NCBI GenBank assembly: GCA_919902995.1
Contig: CAKKSD010000020.1
Location: 1 to 38,150 of the forward strand
Length of the DNA: 38,150 bases
Reading direction: 5' to 3'
DNA from: Thermodesulfovibrionia bacterium
Lineage (GTDB): Bacteria > Nitrospirota > Thermodesulfovibrionia > JACRGW01
Shown here: piece by piece, positions 1 through 6,769 of the stretch
Layout of the letters: every line of letters begins with the position of its first letter
Position numbering within the stretch: position 1 is the stretch's first letter
Program-made: the position numbers and the translations under genes
Notes under the pieces: model-generated
Seen by the model: only the letters and a program-made list of their open reading frames with translations
The model's database searches: none
What the model was told of the DNA's origin: nothing

Positions 1-1777
1 CTGGTGTGAATTTCAGGGCATTGCCGAGGAGATTAAATAGCACCTGCTTTATCCTTAATTCGTCGGCTATAATATTTTCTATTATCCCTTCTTCAACCTC
101 TGTCTTAAGCTTAATGCTGTGCTTCATCGCCTTTTCCTTAAACATTACAATACTTCTCTCTATAAAATCTCTCAGATTAAATTCAGAGAGTTCGAGCTCC
201 ATCTTCCCTGCCTCAACCTTTGAGAGGTCAAGTATGTCATCTATCAGTGAAAGGAGGTGTTTCCCGCTATTATAGATATCTTTCATAAACTCCTTCTGCT
301 GTTCTGTCATATCCCCAGTCATTCCATCTAACATCACCTGAGAAAAGCCCATGACCGAATTTAGGGGTGTTCTCAGTTCATGGGACATATTTGTAAGGAA
401 TTCAGATTTTGCCCTGTTCGCAGACTCTGCCTCAAGCCTTGCGATCTCAAGTTTAGATGTCCTTTCCTTTACCTTCTCCTCAAGCCCTTCAATAAGAAAC
501 ATATTTTCGATGGCAGTTGTCGCATGATTACCAAAGACCTGGAGGATATCGAACCTTTCTCCTGTAAAAAACTGCGGCTCACCACTATAAAACTTAAGGA
601 CACCTATTACTTTACCATCAGAGAAAATTATTGGCACTGCCATTGAAGAGCGGTAACCCCTCTTTAATGCCTCTTCCCTCCAAGGAGTAATTGCAGGGTC
701 AGATTCATAATCGTGTATAACTCTCGGGGTCTTTGTCTTTAGAGCCATGCCTGATGGTCTCATCTCTGGCAGTGAATCATCCCCTGTAACCTTTATATGC
801 GATAAATATCCTTCCTCATAGCCAGAGTGAGCCACAGGTTTAATATTATAACTTCCTTCTTCTATTAGCCCAATCCATACAAAACGGAGATCAAAGTCTC
901 TGACCGCAATATTACATATTGCTTCATAAATGTCTTCTTCAGGAGAAATATTAAACAGGATATTTGATGACTTCGAAAGTGCCCATACCTCTTTAATATG
1001 TCTTGTTTTTTCATCAAAAAGAAACTTGAGGGTCTGTGCCATACGGTTAGACGCATTACCTAAATCTCCAATCTCATCCCTGGTTTTTATATCAAGCCTT
1101 ACATCAAAATTCCCTTTTTCAACCTCTTCAACTGCTTTCCTGAGCCTCTTTACAGGTTTTAAAATGCTCTTATTTATATAAAATATTACGAATACCACTG
1201 GAAGAAAGAAAAACCCAAACATATAAATCCTGAAGATGTCAAACTCCTTTATCTTACTTTCAGCATGGTCCTCAAGGGATTTCACGAAATCGTTAACCCT
1301 ATCGTACACATATCTATAAACCCTAAAGTTATATCTACTGAAAAGTTCCATTGCCTCAGGGCCATCTCCCTTGAGTTCAGCCGATCGTAAGATCATGGGC
1401 TTGAGGACATCATTCCATTCTCTTAACATTGTATTAAAGAGATCTATTGACTCCTTATTATGGGTTATGGGTTGGATATTGAGATCTCTATTACCATTTT
1501 TAAAATCTGTAAGTATCCAGTCAATCATCTTTGTTTGATGTACGAGATATATTATCAAGGATTTCCTCGTCTCTTGATCTGCCTTTTCAATCCTTTGTAT
1601 ATTCCATGAAATCTCGAAGGATAGAAACCTCAACTGACCTGCAAGATTTATCGCAGTTGTATTACCCTTCATGTGCTGGGTGAAACGGAAATCTGAGTAG
1701 GTATATATGGCAAGGAATGTGAGCATTACGATGCCAATAAACATGAGTTTTGAGGACAGTGATCTAAATCTGAACAT
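1..1777 (-). CDS. Membrane-bound sensor histidine kinase, 3' end outside window
   Basis: Read by hand from ATG at 1777-1775, the frame stays open for 592 codons to the window edge, so the C-terminus (rest of the ATPase domain, perhaps a receiver) is missing. Visible in order: a membrane helix at about residues 11-28; a periplasmic helical region whose start (INLAGQLRFLS, 43-53) resembles the type IV pilus/nitrate-sensor helical family; a second helix at about 183-202; a HAMP-like linker at about 203-255; a GAF-like domain at about 265-428; a short coiled coil; the HisKA domain with phospho-acceptor H466 in MSHELRTPLNS; and the start of HATPase_c with an N box (NLLGNALKFTP, 582-592). A purine-rich AAGGGAAG lies just before the start. 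It should autophosphorylate in response to a periplasmic or cytosolic GAF signal; the ligand and partner regulator cannot be seen. The strand and repeat boundary separate it from its neighbours. Confidence 0.9.
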   Translation of the reverse strand, partial: MFRFRSLSSKLMFIGIVMLTFLAIYTYSDFRFTQHMKGNTTAINLAGQLRFLSFEISWNIQRIEKADQETRKSLIIYLVHQTKMIDWILTDFKNGNRDLNIQPITHNKESIDLFNTMLREWNDVLKPMILRSAELKGDGPEAMELFSRYNFRVYRYVYDRVNDFVKSLEDHAESKIKEFDIFRIYMFGFFFLPVVFVIFYINKSILKPVKRLRKAVEEVEKGNFDVRLDIKTRDEIGDLGNASNRMAQTLKFLFDEKTRHIKEVWALSKSSNILFNISPEEDIYEAICNIAVRDFDLRFVWIGLIEEGSYNIKPVAHSGYEEGYLSHIKVTGDDSLPEMRPSGMALKTKTPRVIHDYESDPAITPWREEALKRGYRSSMAVPIIFSDGKVIGVLKFYSGEPQFFTGERFDILQVFGNHATTAIENMFLIEGLEEKVKERTSKLEIARLEAESANRAKSEFLTNMSHELRTPLNSVMGFSQVMLDGMTGDMTEQQKEFMKDIYNSGKHLLSLIDDILDLSKVEAGKMELELSEFNLRDFIERSIVMFKEKAMKHSIKLKTEVEEGIIENIIADELRIKQVLFNLLGNALKFTP

Positions 1778-1841
1778 AATCTTCCCTTTTAAAGATTTCG
1801 GAGTATGGAATTCGGAGTTCGGAAACATTTTTACTCGTTAT

Positions 1842-1941
1842 TGTCATTCCGTGCTTGACACGGAATCCAGATTTTCTTGCTTTTGTAAGGAATGCCCCGT
1901 ACTTGATACGGGGCTGGATTCCTGCTTTCGCAGGAATGACA
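1842..1941. repeat. Dispersed hairpin repeat (TGTCATTCC family), copy 1
   Basis: Outer arms TGTCATTCC and GGAATGACA enclose smaller hairpins (GGAATCCAG/CTGGATTCC, CCCCGTACTTGATACGGGG and CCTGCTTTCGCAGG). Related copies occur near 19957, 26157, 27090, 28279 and 29606. It occupies most of the 1778-2013 gap, in which I see no gene. It is noncoding; short frames across it are chance. Confidence 0.85.
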
Positions 1942-2038
1942 GAAAACTTGAACTGTGAACAGTTAAGAAGGATTGATTGATTAAGCAATAACCATGCCAA
2001 TACCTCTCCTTATTGTAACAATAAACCCCTCCCCATTG

Positions 2039-2905
2039 TCAAGACAAAAAACAGGGTTCTTTAAGGTGGATTAATCCAGCCTGTCCGTTATTGTTTTTGC
2101 CTTCCCCAAAGTATACCTCGTGGGGAGTCCTGTATCCCAAAGATTCATGGAGCCTCTCTGTATTATAAATCCGTAAGTACCTTGCAAGGCCGTTACGGGC
2201 CTCCCTGACGCTCTCGTAACTGTGCAGATACACCTCCTCGTATTTCACAGTCCTCCACAGACGCTCGATAAAGATATTATCAAAAACTCTCCCTCTGCCA
2301 TCCATGCTTATTTTAATCCCGGCGGCCTCAAGCCTTACGGTAAACTCGCTGCTCGTAAACTGCGCCCCCTGATCGCTATTGAATATCTCAGGCTGCGAGA
2401 TCGCCAGAGCCTTATCCATCGCATCGAGACAGAACTGATTATCCAGCGAGTTGCTGAGTTCCCATGCCAGTACATACCTACTATACCAATCCATGATGGC
2501 CACAAGGTATAGGAATCCGTGAAGCATCCTTATATATGTGATGTCAGCACACCAGACCTGGTCAGGCCTCTCTATCGCCAAATCCCTCAACAGGTAAGGA
2601 TATTTCCTGTATTCCTTAGACGGAACGCTCAGTCGCTTTTTGGGATATACCGCCTCAAGCCCCATAAGACGCACAAGACGCCTCACCCTCTTTGGGTTCA
2701 CCGTAAAACCCTGTCTCCTGAGCCATTCCGTCATCTTCTCAACCCCGTAGAAGGGCATCTTCGTATACTGCTCGTCTATGAGGTTCATCAGGCGATCATT
2801 CAACGGGCTTTCTCCCTGCGGATGATAATAATAGCCCGACCTTGACAGCCCTAAGAGATCGCACTGCCGATATATCGGTATCTCTGAATGTCCGGGTTCT
2901 ATCAA
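2039..2905 (-). CDS. IS3-family transposase OrfB (DDE integrase domain)
   Basis: This 288-residue protein carries the HTH_21-like N-terminal region (about 15-90) and an rve integrase core. The catalytic triad is visible as D121 (CADITYI), D178 (NSDQGAQF) and E214 (IFIERLWR), with the usual D-x35-E spacing. The only available initiation codon at this end is TTG at 2905. In this family OrfB is normally made as an OrfAB fusion by -1 frameshifting, and the frame upstream of the TTG is open back to the A9 run at 2937-2945, giving KNLRYSVKETRELIEPG. The protein catalyses cut-and-circularise transposition of the element. No internal stops are seen, so it is probably functional. Confidence 0.93.
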   Translation of the reverse strand: MIEPGHSEIPIYRQCDLLGLSRSGYYYHPQGESPLNDRLMNLIDEQYTKMPFYGVEKMTEWLRRQGFTVNPKRVRRLVRLMGLEAVYPKKRLSVPSKEYRKYPYLLRDLAIERPDQVWCADITYIRMLHGFLYLVAIMDWYSRYVLAWELSNSLDNQFCLDAMDKALAISQPEIFNSDQGAQFTSSEFTVRLEAAGIKISMDGRGRVFDNIFIERLWRTVKYEEVYLHSYESVREARNGLARYLRIYNTERLHESLGYRTPHEVYFGEGKNNNGQAGLIHLKEPCFLS

Positions 2906-2918
2906 TTCCCTCGTCTCT

Positions 2919-3206
2919 TTAACCGAGTATCTGAGATTTTTTTTTGAGCCACTCCAACTCTACCTTGAGCTGCCCTATCTGACGGTAAAGCTCCGCCTCT
3001 AACTCGTTATGGTCCTTCTCCTGACTATCGCCCCTCCCGGAAAAAATGGCCGGAAGCTCCTTTAAAAGCTTTTTCCTCCACTGTCCGATCTGGTTCGGAT
3101 GCACACCGTATTCGCCGGCAAGCTGCGCCAGCGTCTTTTCCCCTTTTACCGATTCCAATGCCACCTTCGCCTTGAATGCCGCATCATGCGTCTTTTTCTT
3201 CCTCAT
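2919..3206 (-). CDS. IS3-family transposase OrfA (helix-turn-helix)
   Basis: A 95-residue HTH_Tnp_1 protein with a lysine-rich N-terminus (MRKKKTHDAAFKAKVALES), a helix-turn-helix at about 24-46 (LAGEYGVHPNQIGQWRKK) and a C-terminal leucine-zipper-like helix (about 65-90) used for multimerisation. It binds the element's terminal inverted repeats and is also the N-terminal half of the frameshifted OrfAB transposase. The start ATG at 3206 follows GGAGGAACGGCAGG on the coding strand, a good ribosome site. Confidence 0.93.
   Translation of the reverse strand: MRKKKTHDAAFKAKVALESVKGEKTLAQLAGEYGVHPNQIGQWRKKLLKELPAIFSGRGDSQEKDHNELEAELYRQIGQLKVELEWLKKKSQILG
2937..2945 (-). promoter_or_regulatory. 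Programmed -1 frameshift slippery run (A9 on the coding strand)
   Basis: On the minus strand the OrfA codons CTC AAA AAA AAA TCT contain nine consecutive A. Slipping back one base here joins OrfA to the OrfB frame and produces the OrfAB transposase. OrfA otherwise ends seven codons later at 2919. This matches the known A-run frameshift windows of the IS3 family. Confidence 0.8.
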
Positions 3207-3381
3207 CCTGCCGTTCCTCCTTTGAGTTACGACAGGCTAACATCCACCTTAACCTTCTGTCCAGTTTTTGGGGAGTATTATACAACTTTTCTGGTATGAA
3301 TGAACCTTATTTAATTTCTATTACATTAATCTAACTTCTATGCAAATGCAAGAAATAAAAATATATTACTCCTGCCATACT

Positions 3382-3550
3382 GAGCCTGTCTAAAACTACC
3401 TAAATGTCACCCTGAACTTGTTTCAGGGTCTTATGATCCTGAACTTGATTCAGGATTGTTTTTATTAGAACCTGTCCCGAATTTATTTCGGGATGCTGAA
3501 ATAAATTCAGCATGACAAAATGTGTTTTTAATGAGACTTTAGACAAACTC
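3382..3550. repeat. MITE-like element with 13-bp terminal inverted repeats and TACT duplication
   Basis: Ends GAGCCTGTCTAAA (3382-3394) and TTTAGACAAACTC (3538-3550) are inverted repeats matching at 11 of 13 positions. The 4 bases outside both ends are identical, TACT (3378-3381 and 3551-3554), as expected of a target-site duplication. The interior (3405-3517) is a set of nested hairpins (CCTGAACTTGTTTCAGG, CCTGAACTTGATTCAGG, CCCGAATTTATTTCGGG, GCTGAAATAAATTCAGC) and has no coding capacity. Together with the IS edge it fills the 3285-3576 gap. Confidence 0.7.
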
Positions 3551-3576
3551 TACTTCTCGAATTATTGAAATTTTTC

Positions 3577-3605
3577 TTGACAAGCCAAAATATTTTTGGT
3601 AATGT
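3577..3605 (+). promoter_or_regulatory. Candidate sigma-70 type promoter ahead of the GntR gene
   Basis: TTGACA at 3577-3582 is a perfect -35 box. A weak -10-like TAATGT follows at 3600-3605 after 17 bases. If it is used, transcription begins at about 3612, which would favour the downstream ATG at 3638 as the regulator's start. The match rests mainly on the -35 box. Confidence 0.4.
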
Positions 3606-4441
3606 CATGTCATAACAAGTCATCTCACATTATCTATATGCCAAAATCAATATTAGCTATTGAGTCTGTAGATACACGAAATACTATTAATAAAAGATCC
3701 CCTATCCCCGCCTACAATCAACTTATAGATATCATTTATAGCCAGATCAAAAACCGAGAATTACTACCTAACGAAATGTTACCCTCTGAAACAGAATTTT
3801 GCAAAAGATATGGAATAAGTAGAACTACGGTCAGGGAGTCGTTAGGAAGACTGACAAGAGATGGGTTTTTGTATACAATCAAAGGCAAAGGAACCTTTGT
3901 AGCAGAACCTAAACTTGACCAGATTATGATTAAGATTCCAGATTTTTATGAAGATATGGCTGCACGTGGATTAAAACCTGAGGTAAAAGTCTTAGACCTT
4001 AAGGTTATCAAGGCAACTCAATTAGTATCAGAAAAACTGATGATACCTCTTGATGAAAAGGTATTTCGTATTAAACGCCTTTTTCTTGCTGATAATAAGC
4101 CATACGTCCTTGAAAAGAAATTTATAGTCTGCAGGGATTGTAAGATTCTCAGTTCATGTAATCAGGATGACCTTATGGGCATTGAGGATCAATCTGTCTT
4201 CGATGTCCTTGCTGGCAAATGCCATATATGTAATGAATACGCTTATGTAAGTATTGAATCGACTACCATAAGGCCTTACGAAGCAACTTATTTAGAAGTC
4301 CCGGCTGGAACAGTAGCCTTTTATGTTGACCTTGTTGCCTATAAGAAAGATGATACCCCCTGTGGATGGATAGCATCTGTTTATCGTGGTGATCTCTACC
4401 GTTTCAAGACGAAGTTATATAGTTACTCTTTAAGTGATTAA
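3602..4441 (+). CDS. GntR-family transcriptional regulator, HutC/UTRA type, with cysteine cluster
   Basis: About 279 residues from ATG 3602. A winged helix-turn-helix at about 35-103 contains the signatures LLPNEMLPSE and GISRTTVRESLGRL, followed by a UTRA effector domain (about 112-275). Starts at TTG 3596, ATG 3602 or ATG 3638 are all possible because none has a Shine-Dalgarno. An unusual feature is five cysteines in the effector domain arranged CxxC-x5-C-x20-CxxC (C177, C180, C186, C207, C210), plus C254. Classical UTRA domains bind small organic ligands, so this spacing raises the possibility of a metal or Fe-S sensor. It precedes the cluster starting at 4526 in the same direction with an 84-base gap and probably regulates it. 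The ligand is unknown. Confidence 0.9.
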   Translation: MSCHNKSSHIIYMPKSILAIESVDTRNTINKRSPIPAYNQLIDIIYSQIKNRELLPNEMLPSETEFCKRYGISRTTVRESLGRLTRDGFLYTIKGKGTFVAEPKLDQIMIKIPDFYEDMAARGLKPEVKVLDLKVIKATQLVSEKLMIPLDEKVFRIKRLFLADNKPYVLEKKFIVCRDCKILSSCNQDDLMGIEDQSVFDVLAGKCHICNEYAYVSIESTTIRPYEATYLEVPAGTVAFYVDLVAYKKDDTPCGWIASVYRGDLYRFKTKLYSYSLSD

Positions 4442-4525
4442 TTATTATTTTTTATTTAAAACCTGTCATTACAAGATATTACATAGTATTTCTTTTAAAC
4501 ACTTTTAAGGAAAGGAGGTGTTGAT

Positions 4526-5005
4526 ATGAAATTAACAAAAGAGATGATTTCTGCTCTGAAGATTAATAAACCTGATGATATGGTAGTTTATCTGACCACA
4601 TCCAGTGTTAATGGAAATTCCAACACAAGCCCTCAATTCTTCACCGATGTCTATATGGATGAATTTATCCTGATGCCAGACCTTTTTGCCTTAAAGACGA
4701 AGATCAATCTTAACGAAAATAGGGTCGGTATTGTAACTATTGCTCATCCTGCTGAAGGAATAAAATGGGCCTTCAAGGGCCCCTGTGGTCATGTCGAATG
4801 GGGGTTACCGGATAACTACGACTTCCAAGGGATAAAGGCTGGCGACATTCTAAAAAAATGGGGAGAATGGTCAGAAAGGGAAGCCTTTTCCGGGCTTCCA
4901 GAGGAAATCAGACCCACTGTAATAGCTCAGAGGGGGGTAATCGTATTAAAGGTTGCCGAGTGTTATAGCTTCGACGCTAATGATTCAGGGAAAAAGATTC
5001 TTTGA
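4526..5005 (+). CDS. FMN-binding split-barrel (PNPOx-like) protein A
   Basis: A 159-residue soluble protein with the predicted beta-barrel pattern of the pyridoxamine-5'-phosphate-oxidase-like/flavin reductase superfamily: an N-terminal helix, the strand VVYLTTSSVNG, FILMPDLFALKT, VGIVTIAHPAEG and WAFKGP. About half its residues are identical, without gaps, to the next gene, indicating tandem duplication. A strong AAAGGAGGTG precedes ATG 4526. Members bind FMN or a related flavin and act as electron-transfer flavoproteins or oxidoreductases; the specific substrate cannot be read. It is the first gene after the GntR regulator and likely the first of the transcript. Confidence 0.75.
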   Translation: MKLTKEMISALKINKPDDMVVYLTTSSVNGNSNTSPQFFTDVYMDEFILMPDLFALKTKINLNENRVGIVTIAHPAEGIKWAFKGPCGHVEWGLPDNYDFQGIKAGDILKKWGEWSEREAFSGLPEEIRPTVIAQRGVIVLKVAECYSFDANDSGKKIL

Positions 5006-5046
5006 AATAATTTTTCATTACAAATTTATGATAAGGGAGGTGTTAA

Positions 5047-5526
5047 ATGAAACTTACCGACGAAATGAAGGATGCACTCCACATCATTGGCTCTGGTGGA
5101 GCTGTAGTCCATTTAACCACATGTAGTGCTGATGGTAAAACCAATACTGTTGGTGAACGTTTTGTTGCAGTCTGGAAAGATGAGTATATTTTGATAGCAG
5201 AAATGTTTGCCCAGAAGACAAAGGCAAACCTGATGGAGAACCCGATAGGCGTTATTACGATAGCACACCCTGTTAAAGGCAGAACCTGGGCATTCAGGGG
5301 TCCTACAACTATACTTCAAGAAGGTCTCCCTGACAATTTTGAATTTTATGGAGCAAAAGCAAAGGATGTTTTAGCTGAATGGGGAAACTGGGCTGATAAA
5401 GAACCACCTTCTGAGGTTCCCCCTGATATAAGACCACCAAGATTGGTGCAACGAGGTGTAATATTCATGAAGGTTGACGAGATTTATAGTTACAAGCCTG
5501 ATGAGGCTGGTAAAAAAATATTATAG
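5047..5526 (+). CDS. FMN-binding split-barrel (PNPOx-like) protein B, paralogue of A
   Basis: Also 159 residues and colinear with the preceding gene (both begin MKLT-EM and end GKKIL; about 80 of 159 positions are identical by hand alignment). Conserved blocks include ITIAHP, WAF-GP, GLPDN, W-G-W and Q-RGVI. AGGGAGGTG lies 6-8 bases before ATG 5047. The paralogues differ in the loop expected near the flavin (GPCGHVEW versus GPTTILQE), so they may bind different substrates or form a heterodimer. It is 41 bases from gene A and 9 bases from the next gene, so co-transcription is very likely. Confidence 0.75.
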   Translation: MKLTDEMKDALHIIGSGGAVVHLTTCSADGKTNTVGERFVAVWKDEYILIAEMFAQKTKANLMENPIGVITIAHPVKGRTWAFRGPTTILQEGLPDNFEFYGAKAKDVLAEWGNWADKEPPSEVPPDIRPPRLVQRGVIFMKVDEIYSYKPDEAGKKIL

Positions 5527-5535
5527 GAGGTAAAT

Positions 5536-5946
5536 ATGGCTAAATTGACACCAAGAATGAAAAACTGGCTCGAAGGACTCGGTGCACATATAGGAACAGC
5601 AACAAAAAAGGGATTTCCCACTGTCATTGTTATAGAGACAGCTAAAGTAGAAGGAGATAATATTGTAAAATTTCAACTGTCAGATGCGCAGGTAGATCAG
5701 ATTAAACAGAATATATCTGAAAATCCCCGTGTCTCTATAGGGCCTGGTGGACTTGGATGTATCCGTGCAGCATATCAGTTTAAGGGTGGGGCAAAATTAG
5801 AGGGTAAAACCCTTGTTGTTGAGGTAAATGAGATATACTGTACAAAACCTGGACCGGAAGCAGCATTGAGATTAGATGTATTACCTTATGAAAGCGCCGT
5901 AAAATTTGAATCAACGCGCTGGAAGGATACAGGTCCACCAAAATAG
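5536..5946 (+). CDS. FMN-binding split-barrel (PNPOx-like) protein C, short form
   Basis: A 136-residue, more divergent relative: MAKLTPRMKNWLEG..., a strand region HIGTATKKGFPTVIVIE typical of the start of PNPOx-like barrels, SENPRVSIG, and a C-terminal strand LEGKTLVVEVNEIYCTKPGPEA. TAGGAGGTAAAT directly precedes ATG 5536. Three adjacent barrel genes suggest a hetero-oligomeric flavoprotein or a set of related electron carriers. Function beyond flavin binding is inference. Confidence 0.7.
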   Translation: MAKLTPRMKNWLEGLGAHIGTATKKGFPTVIVIETAKVEGDNIVKFQLSDAQVDQIKQNISENPRVSIGPGGLGCIRAAYQFKGGAKLEGKTLVVEVNEIYCTKPGPEAALRLDVLPYESAVKFESTRWKDTGPPK

Positions 5947-6011
5947 AACATTTCATAGAATTACCCCAATTGATATTCACTAAAAACTTAATAATTTAGA
6001 AGGGGGAAAAG

Positions 6012-6719
6012 ATGGATGTATTTAAGAAAACACCTATATCAGGATATATAAAACCAAGATGGAAAAAATCAAAGGTAGTAAAGTGGCTTGAAGTGGGCGC
6101 TATTCCAGTTATTGTAGGAATGTGGTTTCCTGACTGGGCAGGAGCATATATCAAGAAAATCTATGGGAGTGGCTATGTATTTCTCGAACCCCTAACCTTT
6201 GCCTTCCCACCTGTAGTAGTCTATGCAGGTGCATTAATACTCTGGAAGGGATGTCTGGAGGGAGCCAAGAATATGGGATCTCACTATAGAGGCATTCAGA
6301 TTTCAGGTACCCTTGCTGTAATCTGCGCCGGCTTAAGTGTTATACCCCATTTCTTTATTCAACCAGGTTCAAACATAGCCTTTGCAATTACCGTCTTGTT
6401 TACAGGACTCGCTGCCTTCTTTGCCACAGGATTTTTCTGGTTCACTATCGCAAAGGTTGCTGAAATATCTACAGAAACAAGAACCGAGGTTACAAAACAT
6501 ATCGTATTGATACTTAACATTGTATCTATTCTTACAGGGGCAGTAACAGTTCTTTTAATTTTAGGTGGTTCTGACTATTGGCCGGTTCTTCTCAGACTCA
6601 CTGTGCTCCTATTCACCATAGCTTTTCTCTTTTGTCGTTATGCTGTATATTGCTATAAAACACAGAAATCTATTGGTGCAAATTTTGTTATGCCACCGGA
6701 AGAACAGTTTTGGGTATAA
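6012..6719 (+). CDS. Six-helix inner-membrane protein of unknown function
   Basis: 235 residues with about six hydrophobic segments at roughly 25-41, 60-78, 96-115, 121-147, 162-184 and 190-213, and a basic N-terminus (KPRWKKSK), suggesting a cytoplasmic N-end. There is no signal peptide and no recognisable transporter motif. AGAAGGGGGA precedes ATG 6012. It is the only membrane protein in the 3.6-17.5 kb cluster, so it is the candidate membrane anchor, quinone-side partner or substrate carrier for the soluble redox proteins around it; this is inference. I do not recognise the family. Confidence 0.75.
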   Translation: MDVFKKTPISGYIKPRWKKSKVVKWLEVGAIPVIVGMWFPDWAGAYIKKIYGSGYVFLEPLTFAFPPVVVYAGALILWKGCLEGAKNMGSHYRGIQISGTLAVICAGLSVIPHFFIQPGSNIAFAITVLFTGLAAFFATGFFWFTIAKVAEISTETRTEVTKHIVLILNIVSILTGAVTVLLILGGSDYWPVLLRLTVLLFTIAFLFCRYAVYCYKTQKSIGANFVMPPEEQFWV

Positions 6720-6769
6720 TAGTTAAGTATCCCTTTAATCAGACTTACATGTAGAAAGGGGCTTTTACA

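Larger units (their letters stand above)
2014..3284 (-). mobile_element. IS3-family insertion sequence, apparently complete
   Basis: Two overlapping-phase transposase genes (orfA 2919-3206, orfB 2039-2905) are flanked by imperfect inverted ends: CTCCCCATTGTCAAGACA at 2029-2046, and its counterpart ending GGGGAG at 3275 (CTCCCCAAAAACTGGACA when read inward). TGTA lies just outside on both inward-read ends (2014 and 3284), so I place the termini there, uncertain by about 15 bp. I could not find a convincing 3-4 bp target duplication, so the element may be old or the ends slightly misplaced. Its base composition is more GC-rich than the flanking DNA, consistent with acquisition. Confidence 0.85.

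Noticed and set aside
3399-3520. Possible CRISPR-like array because short similar units recur (CCTGAACTTG...)
   Set aside because: Units are palindromic, irregularly spaced and only two to four in number, with no unique equal-length spacers and no cas genes; they are nested hairpins of a dispersed repeat.
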